Shown: positions 26,201 to 36,735 of the stretch, piece by piece
How the letters are laid out: each line of letters starts with the position of its first letter
Numbering within the stretch: position 1 is the stretch's first letter
Source of the DNA: Sclerurus mexicanus
Lineage: Eukaryota > Chordata > Aves > Passeriformes > Furnariidae
NCBI GenBank assembly: GCA_013396755.1
Contig: VWZF01004937.1
Coordinates: 515,571-579,570 of the forward strand
DNA: 64,000 nt
Direction: 5' to 3'
Program-made: the position numbers and the translations under genes
The notes under the pieces: model-generated
What the model saw: the letters and a program-made list of their open reading frames with translations, nothing else
Told to the model about the DNA's origin: nothing
Databases searched by the model: none

Positions 26201-28289
26201 CCGCTGCTTCTCAGGGTTTCAGCGCCAAGGCATCACTTCTGGGGGTACAATAACACGGCCAAGTGGACTCCTGCCTTGGGCAAACCCTCCGTCCGAGCAG
26301 GCTGTGCGCTGGGGTAGTGCACGATGGGCACCTTGCCCTCTGTGGCTGAAGGCAGGACATGCTCTCAAGTGTTTCTGAGTCCTGCAGAGCCCTTTCCACA
26401 GGAGTGCCTCTGCACTGCCAGGGCTGCACCCAAGGGCCGGTGGAAGGCTGGCACACTGTCATTGCTCCCAAGTAGCTCTGGATGAACCTGGGTCAGTGCT
26501 CCATTTCCGAGGGGCCCCTCTTTCTCTATGCTAAATGTGCATTTCCAGCCCCAGAGTGCAGTGTATGTGACATATGAGTGCACTCACATAACATGTGACT
26601 GAAGTTTTCTATTTGTTGGCATTTGTCTGCACCATCTAATGAGTATTTGCTCTACAAAGGCACTCGGCACCTAAAAGAGCAATTATAGTTTTCAGAATGT
26701 CTTAGAAGTTCCCTTTACAGGCAGGTATTTGTTATGCTGAGGATTGAACTCTTGCAAAGAAAGCAAAGTTTGAGCTTTCTTGATAAACAACACACCTTGT
26801 TCATAGTCTTCCTGATACTTTTGTGATTCTTATCATGCTTAGTGCTCTTCTTAAGTCCAGAGTCACCAAAGCTGGATGATTAGAGAATCTTAGTTTGTGT
26901 GAAACTCAAAATAGGTCTTGCTGAGCTTTCATTATTGTAGAGAAAACCTTGGAAATAAATGCACATGGAAAGCAAAGACCAGAATGCTAAAAAAAGGAAC
27001 CCAAAATCATAAACCAAATAGATGCAAGAGTGTGGCAAAGCAGCTAATTTAGTCACAGGTTCTCACTGGAAATTGCCGCTTATTAAGCAAAATAGAAATA
27101 CTTTTAATTTTATTGCCTTAAGGATACTTAATCCAACATCAAGATGTTTTTCTTTATAAGACTTATTTTGATGTCACAAATATCCCATTCTCTATGAAAA
27201 CATAAGAGACTAAATTTCCATCCAGAGTGAATTTGATATGAAATTAAACATTAGCCTTAGTCAGAGGTACTTGTATATCCTTGTGGGTGTATGGGTGTGA
27301 GTTTGTGTCCATGTCTTCTTATTTTAATAAGAATTATTTTAATATTAGTATTTTCATGCCTAATTCATGATTTTTCAATGCTTGAGCTCAGCAGCACTGA
27401 ACATCTGCCTTAATTGTGGGTACTAAGCTTCTTTGAAGTCCTAACCTAAACCTAAGATTTCTGCCATTAAAAAAACCCAGTCCTAGACCAGCCAAGCCAC
27501 TTTGCCAAACGCTGGGCTATAAATTACAGCCATTTCTTTTTATTATACTGTTAGACACTAAAAAAATAAACCCCAAACACCTAAACCCACAAATCTAATT
27601 ACACCAAATGTGCTCCTCGTGCAAAGCCGAGCTCTGAGCTCAGCTCAGCTCCAGGTAGGCCGAATGCTTTAGCTGCAAACTAAACTTCTGGAGAAACAGA
27701 AGCTGAAATAGTAACCCAACAGTAATGCCGTATTAGCCCTTCAGGGAAATGCCTAAATAAGCAATAAAATTAATGAAATAGCATTTATAGCCTTTGTGCC
27801 ATAAATGCATTGTTTGTAAATAAAAGCAGAGCGGGTTTGCCTTGGTAAACTGGCACAGCTCTGCCCTTGTCACGGCCTTTTGGGGCTTACAGGGGGTTTG
27901 TAAGAGCGGTGGGGACAAACCCTTTAGCAGAGCCTGCTGTGCCCATGCAACACAACGAGCGCTTTGCCTTCAGCGCTGCTTGAGCGCAGGGAGAAGGGAA
28001 TTTGAAGCCGTGTGCTGTCTGCATTTCCCTGCTAAATGTCCCTACCCTTTGAAAAGTTTCGCCCAGGAAGTTACATTAAAACAAATACATAAATCAATTG
28101 TTATCAAATTTATCCTCAGCGTGTGAATCCTGTAACAGGAGGTTCTGTAGGGTTGGTCATCTCAATGCATCTGCCTGTTTTGGTTCATGGCATGAGTCAG
28201 GAGTTTTGTCTTGTTTACTCTATACCTGGCATAGCCACGGGGTTGGTTGCAAGGAATTAATTGTTCATTACAAAGAGTGAAAAATTGTA
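20231..28289. other. Intergenic desert
   Basis: Unique DNA. A small CpG-containing cluster lies at about 24150-24420 followed by AT-rich sequence. The open frames are short and unconvincing. Confidence 0.45.
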
Positions 28290-28720
28290 ACTAATCACGG
28301 CCCAGCGCCGCCGCTGCTAATGCATTCAAACCCTCCCTCCGCCTCCCCAAACCATATGGGGGTTTAAAATGTAAATACAATTTGTAATTGAGAGCAGCAT
28401 TTTATTACTTGCTTTTAAGAGGCACAGGACGCCTGTAACCCTCAATATGAAATTTCCGCTGGCTAGAAATAAATTCAGCCCCGTGTTTTGGTTTCATTCC
28501 CACCGCGCCAGGAAGGCAACGGAGGGTCCCTGAGCGTCCCTCGGCACCGGGGGCAGACGGGCTGGCAGCTGTGTGTGCAGCCACACTCATCTGCACACTG
28601 CAGGCAAACAGGCTGCAGGATGAATCCTGCGAGGTGCTGGGAGCTGCTGAGCCACCGCAGCCCGGGCTGCGCTCGGTGGGAAGTAGGGGCACGCAGCCCT
28701 CGCCTGAGCCTTGCTTTCCT
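28290..28720. other. GC-rich segment beside homeodomain-like AT-rich block
   Basis: A CpG-bearing start (GGCCCAGCGCCGCCGCTGCT) is followed by an AT-rich block with TAATTG, CATATGG and TTTAAAATGTAAATAC, then by a second CpG cluster around 28500-28700. This mosaic is typical of developmental enhancers, but conservation is untested. Confidence 0.3.
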
Positions 28721-31700
28721 CTGCGGTGCCGAAAAGCAGCTTTTATTGCTGATGGTGGCTATTTCTACATCAGCCTTGCGACAGCGCCCAGAGACAGAGC
28801 GAATGGGCTCGGGGCTCATTGTGTTGGGTGCTGCACATCTGTAACACATCTGAACCGGCAACGGCTCCTGACACAGGCAAATGCATGGGCAAGGCAGGTG
28901 ACAGGAAAAATGTACAGAAAAAGAAATGTGGGGCATTTTTCCTTCTTCTGTGACATGGAAGGTGTCACAAGGATATGTGATTTATAGGTAGATCCTTTAG
29001 GGAACTGTATGCTCGGGCTGGATTTGACTTAAGTTAACCATAACAGGATTCCACTTCAAACTTTCAGCATTTTAGCTGGTCTTGGAATGCAAAGTTCCTA
29101 CAGGGAGATGGAAGCTTTAGAATGGCACCAGCGAAGAAGTTACTCTTGGGTTCCTCCATCAGCATGGAAATAATTCCCTCAGTCTTCCTTGTCTTCCTTC
29201 TCTTCCTTTTCTGTCAGCTCTAGACCTGGGAAACAGTGTGAAAAGAGATCCTCATGAACAGCACAGTAATCCTGCCCTGCAGCCCTTGCAGGACTTTGGC
29301 AGGGAAAGTGGGATAGGAAGTTATTCACATTTTGGCTGTGCACAAGTCAGGAATGTCTAGAAAATTGGAAACCAGTGAGGAGGCAGGGATTTAAAGAAAG
29401 ATAAAGAAAAGCCTCCAGATTTTAAGGTAAACCACGACACCAGCTCATGTTTTGGGTTTAACCCATCATATATTTCTGCTCTGAGGACTCAGAGCAGTTT
29501 TTCCTGTGAGCAGGAGCGAAGGCAGCCACGCCAGTGCCTGCCACTTCAGAGAATACAAACCCTTTCTGCTACTTCAAGACTTCTCGGCTGAATTAATGTG
29601 TAGGACATAATAACAGCCATGCTGAGAGTGAAATATTCCCTCTCTCATTAGAAACCACTTCTGTTCTTGTTGAGCTGTATCCTCCCACCTTCATCTGCTC
29701 TGGGTTCTCTCCAACATTATTTACAATAATTGTACCCACCTTCGCTGTTGGATTTCTCAAAGGGTTTGTGGCTAAGAGGGATAAAAGATGTCTACACACT
29801 CAGTGGCTTTTTCCTCAAACAAATCAGGAAGTCAAGCATGGTTTACAATGAGAAAGAGCTACTTGAAGAGCTCTGGGGTGTATTTTTTTTAACCACTTAA
29901 CATTGCAGGACACCTTGACATCCTATCTTATACACAGGGAACTAAAATTGTACATTTGTCAAGTAGATAAGTGATTTGATTAAAAAACCCCTCAATATCC
30001 AAGAGCTCCAGCTGAAATCTCAGGGTACATAACACATTCCTTGACCTAAAGGCTGGAGTAAGGTAACATAGGAGTAACCTACCCACAGTTGGTCTTCAGG
30101 GAGTCCTTTCTTCCACTGTCTGTCTGCTGGTAAGGAGCAGGCAAACTGTCCAGGACTAAGACACAAGTGTGGAGTGACTGGATTTGCTAAAGTTACTTCT
30201 CTGCCTATTGAATATTTGTCAAATATTGAATATTTTTCTGTTCGCTTACACGCAGAAAAACTTCAACAAACAAACAAAGAAAAAAACCCTAAAAATGAAA
30301 CAGAACGATATGGAACTGATGGCTCCTTGCACGTTATCCCTTTGCATGTCACACTGACAAATACCAAACTGCAAATGACCTCTCATCACTAACCCACATT
30401 TTTCGACATGGCTTTCTGCACAAGTGCACAGCTACAGTGCCCAAATGAGTGAAGAGGGCTTGGTTATATATAAACACATTAAATAAGAGGTGAAAATAGG
30501 GTCTAAACCAACTACACATTTACCTGCCACATGTTTTTAAATCAAAAAACTCAAGATAAAGACATTGCTTCACAGAGCAGGGAGGAAGACTAGCTCCCCA
30601 AGGATTGATCCAGCCCACCTGAGATGCAATTATTACAATTCATTATTATTTTTCAAACCTTGTGTCCTCTAAGAGATGACTTTTGGGGTGTGGACTCATG
30701 CTTTTGGGATACTTGCATGGAGTATATCGGAAGATGACAATATGCCTGAATGTGGCATTTGCATTTCCTCCTGTTTGAGTGACTGTAGTGTGTATTTTCA
30801 AACTGCCATGGGATTTTGTGTTGCATTTCTGAGTACATTTGGGTTGGCTCACATGCATACATAACTAATGTCTACGTTTTGAAGTGCCAGGAATGTAAAA
30901 TGGGTTAGCAAGCTCACTGAGTGGAGCAGCAGGTCGAGACATGTCACAACAGTGCAACTCACCCAACAGAATGAGGATAGCTTGGGGGGTCCTAAGTTAA
31001 AAGAACTTGAGTAGTCTCAGCTCAGAGTAAGGATTAGCACGGACTGGCAAAGACAGGAGCAAAGACATTCAGACATGGCTTAGGGTGATGGCTCTGTAAG
31101 GCTTTATCCACACTCACCAAAGTGTTTAGGAAGTCCCGAGTGAGTCTGTCTGAGGATCCAAGCTGCTTAAGCATCGTCGTGAATGTGTCCGTTTGTTTCC
31201 AGACGGCTCTTCCAGGATGTGCTCACCTTGTCTCATCTGTGCCCTGCTGGGTCCCACCCGATGGGTGATGCTGGCAGGACGTGCTGTCACCCAGAATGAG
31301 CACTGCAATGGAGTGTAAGTGGTTCCCAAACTCAGTATGATGGGATCCAACATACCCTGAGATTCATCTGCAATTAAACCACAAATAAGTGGATTTCATT
31401 AGAATCCATCAGCTCAATTATTCTGGTTACAGCTGGGTCTCCTGTTTTGGTTCTGCTGTTGCAGAGCTGTTGCCCAGGGATTCATGGCATCAGACTCATG
31501 GCATCACCAGAACATTCCATCCTCACTTATTATTGTTCCAGGTTCATATCTGCTTTTGCCACTGAGGATCTGAGCAGTATAAAGTAGTTAGAAAATAAAA
31601 AATAAAGAATTAATGCAAAAGGCTGGCATTTTGCTGCCTTGCATTCTAGCCTTGCCTAGGACAGACTTCCCACTGGGCCCATAGAAGCAATTTTGTGCTT

Positions 31701-33734
31701 TTGCTCCCTGTCTGTGGAACTAGGAAGGAATAACAGTGTGTTTCAACCTTGTGGTGTGTTGGGAAGACAGATTCAGCCTTGATTTTGAAACACACCTCTA
31801 CTGTGGTAATTAGAACAATACAACAGCAAATAAAAGCAGGAAGCAGAAAAGTACCTAACCCACAAAAGGATTTGGTTGATGTGCAGCAAATGAGATATGG
31901 GACCACAGACTATGTGATGAAGTTAAGAGAAATATTGAGCAGCTGCTTTGCTACACAGTCCTGCAAAATGAAATGACATCCTGCAGGAGAAATAGTACAG
32001 GCTCCTTTACTACCCAAGAGGGCAGAGCTAAGGTTACAGGGACTCTAACAGTGTTGTCATTTCCTTACTCCCAGGAGCTGCATTTTCCAACTTGATGGCT
32101 TTCCTAATGTAATTGCTTTTTATGTGGTGATTTTTAGAGCCTGAGTCTTGCTAAAGTAAATTAGGAGGAACCCCAACAAAGCCAAGCAAGTGATCTCAGT
32201 GCAAAAATCACAGGGCCCGCAGTAGAATCAGGCATGCTCAGTCCATAACCACCTTCTCCAAATTCTGCAACAAATGCTCCAAATAGGTATCAGATGAAAA
32301 CACAAAACAATGACAACAGTGCATTTTTCAGTAGCCACATCATATTATGTCATTGATGTCAGCTTGAGTTATATTGGCCTGCTTTTCATTATGTTGCGTT
32401 ATGCCTTTTGACATGATGCAACACACTGTAAGTAACATGAAGTGACCTCCAAGTATAAAAGAGTACACAGTTTTTGTCAGGTTAGATAGTGGCTATGAAT
32501 GCTCAGAGAGGGAGGGGTAACTCAGAGCAGGGGGTTTGGATTCAGCGTCCTGAACAACAAATGAACAGAACTTAATTAACAGTTAGAGCAGCCCTGGCTG
32601 TTTCCAAAATGGTCTGTGTGCCTCTGCTCAACAGAGAGGAGATTTGCACTGTTTAAGGTATTTAACATTCTGCAGAGCTCCTTCTTTTCTGTACCTGTAC
32701 TGCAGGAGCTCCATACAGTGAACATAAGACTCACTTAAGATTTGCCTTGTTGCCAGGCTCCAAAACACAGCCCTGAGACCAAGCTTAGCCAATGGGCTTT
32801 CTCAGCACCGTGTAACCTGTCCTCTGAATTTAATCAGCTGCTTAGAAAGCAACTGCAGGGAGAAAAGAAAAGGGAGTCATCATGGCTCTGAAAACAAGGG
32901 GAGCTCCTCATTAATTTCAGGTGATTAAGGAAAAGTGCGAGATTCAAGGGAAGTTGTTCATTTTCTCGAGGGGGCTTGAAGTCCACATTAGCTTGGTAGT
33001 TGTGGCTGGTGGTTGTGCTGGAATTGGCTGCTGTTCTCCCTTTGGTGCCTTGGTCTGTACTCCTGACCTACAGGTTGCACAACAGGCAGGACTTGCAGAA
33101 AGTGGAGTCCTTTGGTATGAAGGCTGGAATACAGCTCTCCTAAAGGCTGGGGGATTGTTCCTAACTATTGGCAGGATACGGAAGGTTTCAGTTCCCAGAC
33201 AGGATTCACTGACACATGATTTCTTTTGAAGGCACCCACTTACAGGCAGGATGGAAAAGTATCCGTGTGCAGGAGAAGGGTGACGTTGTGGAATGAAACT
33301 GGTCTGAGACCTCAGCCCCAACACTTACAGAGGTACTTACTGTATGTTTCCTATGTAGCATATTCAGCATTAGTGGCTTCTTTCTGGCCCCACTGAACTC
33401 GGGGAAGAGGCCACTTTCCATTTGGCACCCCATCAGGCGTCCCACCTTGCCACAAGAATTGTCACCGAGCCCTGCTGTCTGCCTTTTTACATAGGGAATG
33501 TTGTAGGGATCACAAACGTTTTCAAGATCAGCCCCAAAGATGGGAGCTGCAAAGGCACCTGAATGCATCTGATGTGGGCCTCCCAAGCAGCAATAGATGT
33601 GGAATCTCACTTAAAAAGGTGTTTTAAGATTAAAATGTGACGTGGCTAACAGGAACAGAGCGTAACGTTATGTCTTACAAAGATGCACAGGTGAGCAGTT
33701 AGAACAGCACAGAGGATCAGAATCCAATGTTTTC

Positions 33735-33800
33735 TTTATCATTTCTCCATTTATAAATGGAGTATAAATTAATACCTGCTTAATTTCCAGGCATGCAACA
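33735..33800 (+). mobile_element. MIR-type SINE tail relic
   Basis: CATTTCTCCATTTATAAATG then GAGTATAAATTAATACCTGC resembles the MIR tail (CAGTTTCCCCATCTGTAAAATGGGGATAATAATACCTGCC). Only this short part is recognisable. It includes an 18-base perfect palindrome (33745-33762). Confidence 0.5.
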
Positions 33801-35569
33801 TTCCTTTCAGCTGTGTATGGGATGCTGTCCTTGTTCTTTAGGCCATTAAATATTAGAGAATGAGCAGTTCCTTCTCCTGAACAGTGTGCAATAATCCAGC
33901 CCCACTCTCCATCCTGCCAAGAGACCTGTGCAATCAGACCCCTGTGACACCGACACCCACAGTGCCCTGCAGGACTGCAGAGAGCTACCTTTAAGTATCA
34001 TTGTGCAGCATCAAAGAGCCCAGAATTAAACATGAAACATTCTTGTTAAGTTCACAAAGAGAGCTGTTCCCCTGCACTTGAGCAGCTCCTGAAGAAAGCT
34101 GTTCCCCTTGCTAGGACATCAGACTGTGCTTGTGGCCAGACACACGCAGAGACTCAACACTGGAAAGTCTCATTGAGATTTGCAGCCAGGCTGGATCTCA
34201 GGAGACTTCCTATTATTATTTTCTTTACTAATAAATCATTATGTTGTCTCCTTCACAGCACAGAGTTCAAATAAACCTGTCCCTGTGACAATCTGATTCT
34301 CCGAAGGAGTGTCCTGTTCTGTTGAGTCATGTGAGAGGAAAATACAAAGAAGTAGAAAGACAGATCAAAAAGGGGTAGCAGAAAGGGCCCTGGAGGCAGA
34401 CTTAAGTTTGGTATTTAATATTTCAGGTAAAATATTCACTTAGCATCAATTATCTTGTTGGGTTCTTTTTTTTTTTTTTTCCAAATGAAATTGCCTTCTG
34501 AATCAGCCAGCTCTCTAATTACCAGATTGAATGATTGAAATTTTTAGGGCAATTAAATTCAAGTCTTTCTTTTCCAGTCCTTATGTTATCCCCCCCCTTC
34601 TCTCCCTCCCCTCTCCAGTCTGGAGCCTTTCTATAATTTGGAGGCAGTTGCAGAAGCAGGCAGACCTTTAAAGCCAAGATGTATGTCTCCCTTAATTCCT
34701 CCGTGGATTTGTTTTATAGACTAGGCAGAGAGGGTTCTGGTCTCTCAGGACATGTGAATTACAAACACACAGCATTGTGTGGGTTTTATCCTAACATGTC
34801 ATGTCATTTAAAAACAGCTTGGAAGGATTCATTTAATACAGAAATTCTGTGGAAAGACAAAGATCAATGTAGAAAATACACGTTCTATTGGAAAATGTCT
34901 GCAGATCAAACCGGAAAACTAATGAGCAAATTGATGATAATAATGATGATTGATGATATACCAGATAAGAGAAAACAAATCTCCCAATGAAACAGTACAA
35001 AGGTCTGTTAACAGAGCTGTTAGGACAAACTCATGGAGTGGCTGGGTGAAAAGAGAAGTGTTCTGCCAAGGAAGGACACAGAATTCACAGGGTGGAATCC
35101 TGAGCCCACTGAACTCAGTGACAAAGTTGCTGCTCATTTGTCTGCCTCGTTAGGATTAGGGCACTGATCCTGCAGAACCAGTAACCATGTCCTCACCCGT
35201 AAGGCTGTGAGCTAGTCCATGGATTTTTGTGGGACTGTCCCTTCCTTAAAGTTAAGTGGATGCTCAACAGCTTTGCTGAATGGGGATCTGACCCGGTGAA
35301 CATGATAAATCTGTCTCACAGTGGACCTTGCAGTTGTGTAAGATTTTCCTCAGAAACCTCACTCTGAGTTTTTCAGGTTTCTGAACCCAGTGTAGTGTAC
35401 AAACCCGGGGCTGCTCTCCAGCAGGACCGAGGCACTCATTTTCATGCTCTGTTACACTGGGTATTGGTATAATGTCACTGAAGGCAGGACAATGAACACC
35501 AGGCTGACTTCCAGCCAGTATCCACAGCAATTTCACTAAGGCCACGTGAACTGTATTCTGCTTATTTAT

Positions 35570-35665
35570 TACTTAATTATCCCTGGAGGTGTTTGGGGTG
35601 CTTCACAACGGCTAAAGCAGTCCTTGCCCTGAAGAGCATACAGTCAGGTCTAAGATTAGAGATGA
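35570..35665 (+). mobile_element. Ancient L3/MIR-like relic
   Basis: GCAGTCCTTGCCCTGAAGAG followed by CATACAGTCAGGTCTAAGAT is close to the recurrent amniote motif 'cagtccctgccccgaagagcttacagtctaa' from L3-type elements. Only about 90 bases are recognisable. Confidence 0.5.
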
Positions 35666-36549
35666 CAGCACTGCAAGGGGCTGGACCTGGAGAAAGAATA
35701 AGGTCCTAGAAACTTAAACACACATCCGACTCAAAGTTCAGTGCATTGGTTAAGCACTGCCGTGGCTCAAGGCTGGAGTGACTGATGCATACAAGTATTT
35801 TGGATGCAGGTTCCTGAAAAACCCACTGTTTCTGCTGGTTTTAATGCTCCAGTGTTCTTGTATAGATACTCTTAGAGACACAGATTAGACCTTTGGGAAG
35901 GAAGTACGATTTCATGTCCATGGAATTATGACATTTCATTCTGGTTAATGTTTTGGCCCTTTGTGATAATGCCAGTGGGATGGAATGTTATCCATTATGT
36001 CCATGATCATTCCCTGGGAGGCACAACCCTTGTTGTTCCTGTGCTACCTTCTGTTTCCTCCTGCTCTCATTACTACACATCTCTTTGTTCATGCTTTGAA
36101 GCCCATGACTCTCCACCAGTTTCCAGTATCTTGGCATCTGGCCCCTGGCCTTCAATCGTGTTTGATAGATTCAGGGACCAGAGACCCGATCTGAGTCACT
36201 TTCTTGCCCTCTGCTTTTCCAGCCTTCCTGCCTGGTGTAGATGCACCTCTGCAGAACCTCACTCATTTTCCTGGAGCTCTGAATGCCTGTACCAGACTCT
36301 GGAGCTACCAAAGCAGCCTGGCTTAATTGCTGCTTTCCTCTGCATTTTCTCAAGGAGTGTGTTACTCTTTCTGCTTTTTCAGGATGCCATGGCCACTTAA
36401 AAGCTTCCAGTGCATGCCCTGTGTTCATTATTTAGCAGTGCATGGGAAAGCCCCTTCAGCTCCAGCTTGCTGTGAGTGCTGTACAATTGTGTCCCAACCG
36501 CCTGCTCTGCTTATCTGCTGCATTATTTCTGTGAAAGCAAAAGCTGTGC

Positions 36550-36690
36550 ACGGAACAGATGCTTGGAATGGTATTGGGATCCAATTACTGCACTTTTCCA
36601 ACCTTACATCTATTGTCTAAACTTGGAGCAGGCATATTTTTATTCCTTGGTGACACTATATAAAGAGACAATTGGCATTGTGTTTGCTGG
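36550..36690 (+). promoter_or_regulatory. MYL10: MYL10 core promoter with TATA box
   Basis: A TATA box (TATATAAAG, 36657-36665) stands 68 bases before the ATG at 36733, so transcription should begin near 36685-36692 and the 5' UTR should be only about 40-50 bases. Upstream are a CCAAT box (36581-36585), an E-box CAGATG (36556-36561), a reverse-strand M-CAT core CATTCC (36565-36570) and an AT-rich MEF2-like stretch (about 36634-36643, imperfect at its flanks). This combination of TATA, E-box, M-CAT and MEF2-like motifs is typical of muscle contractile genes. The motifs are seen directly; that factors bind them, and the exact start site, are inferred. Confidence 0.72.
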
Positions 36691-36732
36691 CTGACTGGTT
36701 GGCAGAGAAGGGGTGGCAGGAGCAGCAGCACT

Positions 36733-36735
36733 ATG
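36733..36735 (+). CDS. MYL10: MYL10 exon 1 coding part (initiator ATG only)
   Basis: The ATG is followed at once by a donor GTAGGT at 36736, so the exon supplies only Met1, and codon 2 (GCT) starts exon 2. MYL2 has the same arrangement, with its initiator codon alone on exon 1. Context is good for initiation: A at -3 and, after splicing, G at +4. The TATA box 68 bases upstream supports this choice over other ATG-GT sites in the interval. The exon with its 5' UTR probably spans about 36687-36735. An additional upstream first exon, as annotated for some mammalian isoforms, cannot be excluded. Confidence 0.75.

Larger units (their letters stand above)
28721..36540. other. Intergenic sequence upstream of MYL10
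   Basis: Mostly unique DNA apart from the MIR and L3 relics listed separately. A 16-base T run lies at 34465-34480 and a pyrimidine tract at about 34588-34620. A 150-codon open frame at 35948-36400 ends just before the MYL10 promoter but has no family resemblance. Confidence 0.45.

Noticed and set aside
28475..28936. Overlapping open frames on both strands (118-153 codons)
   Set aside because: They overlap in a GC-rich segment, mirror each other's absence of stops, and show no recognisable motif.
35948..36400. 150-codon open frame just upstream of the MYL10 promoter
   Set aside because: No domain, odd composition, and no splice or initiation support; a chance open frame.
1..36600. Search for CUX1 5' exons on the minus strand
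   Set aside because: No sequence recognisable as a CUX1 first exon was found, including in the CpG island.
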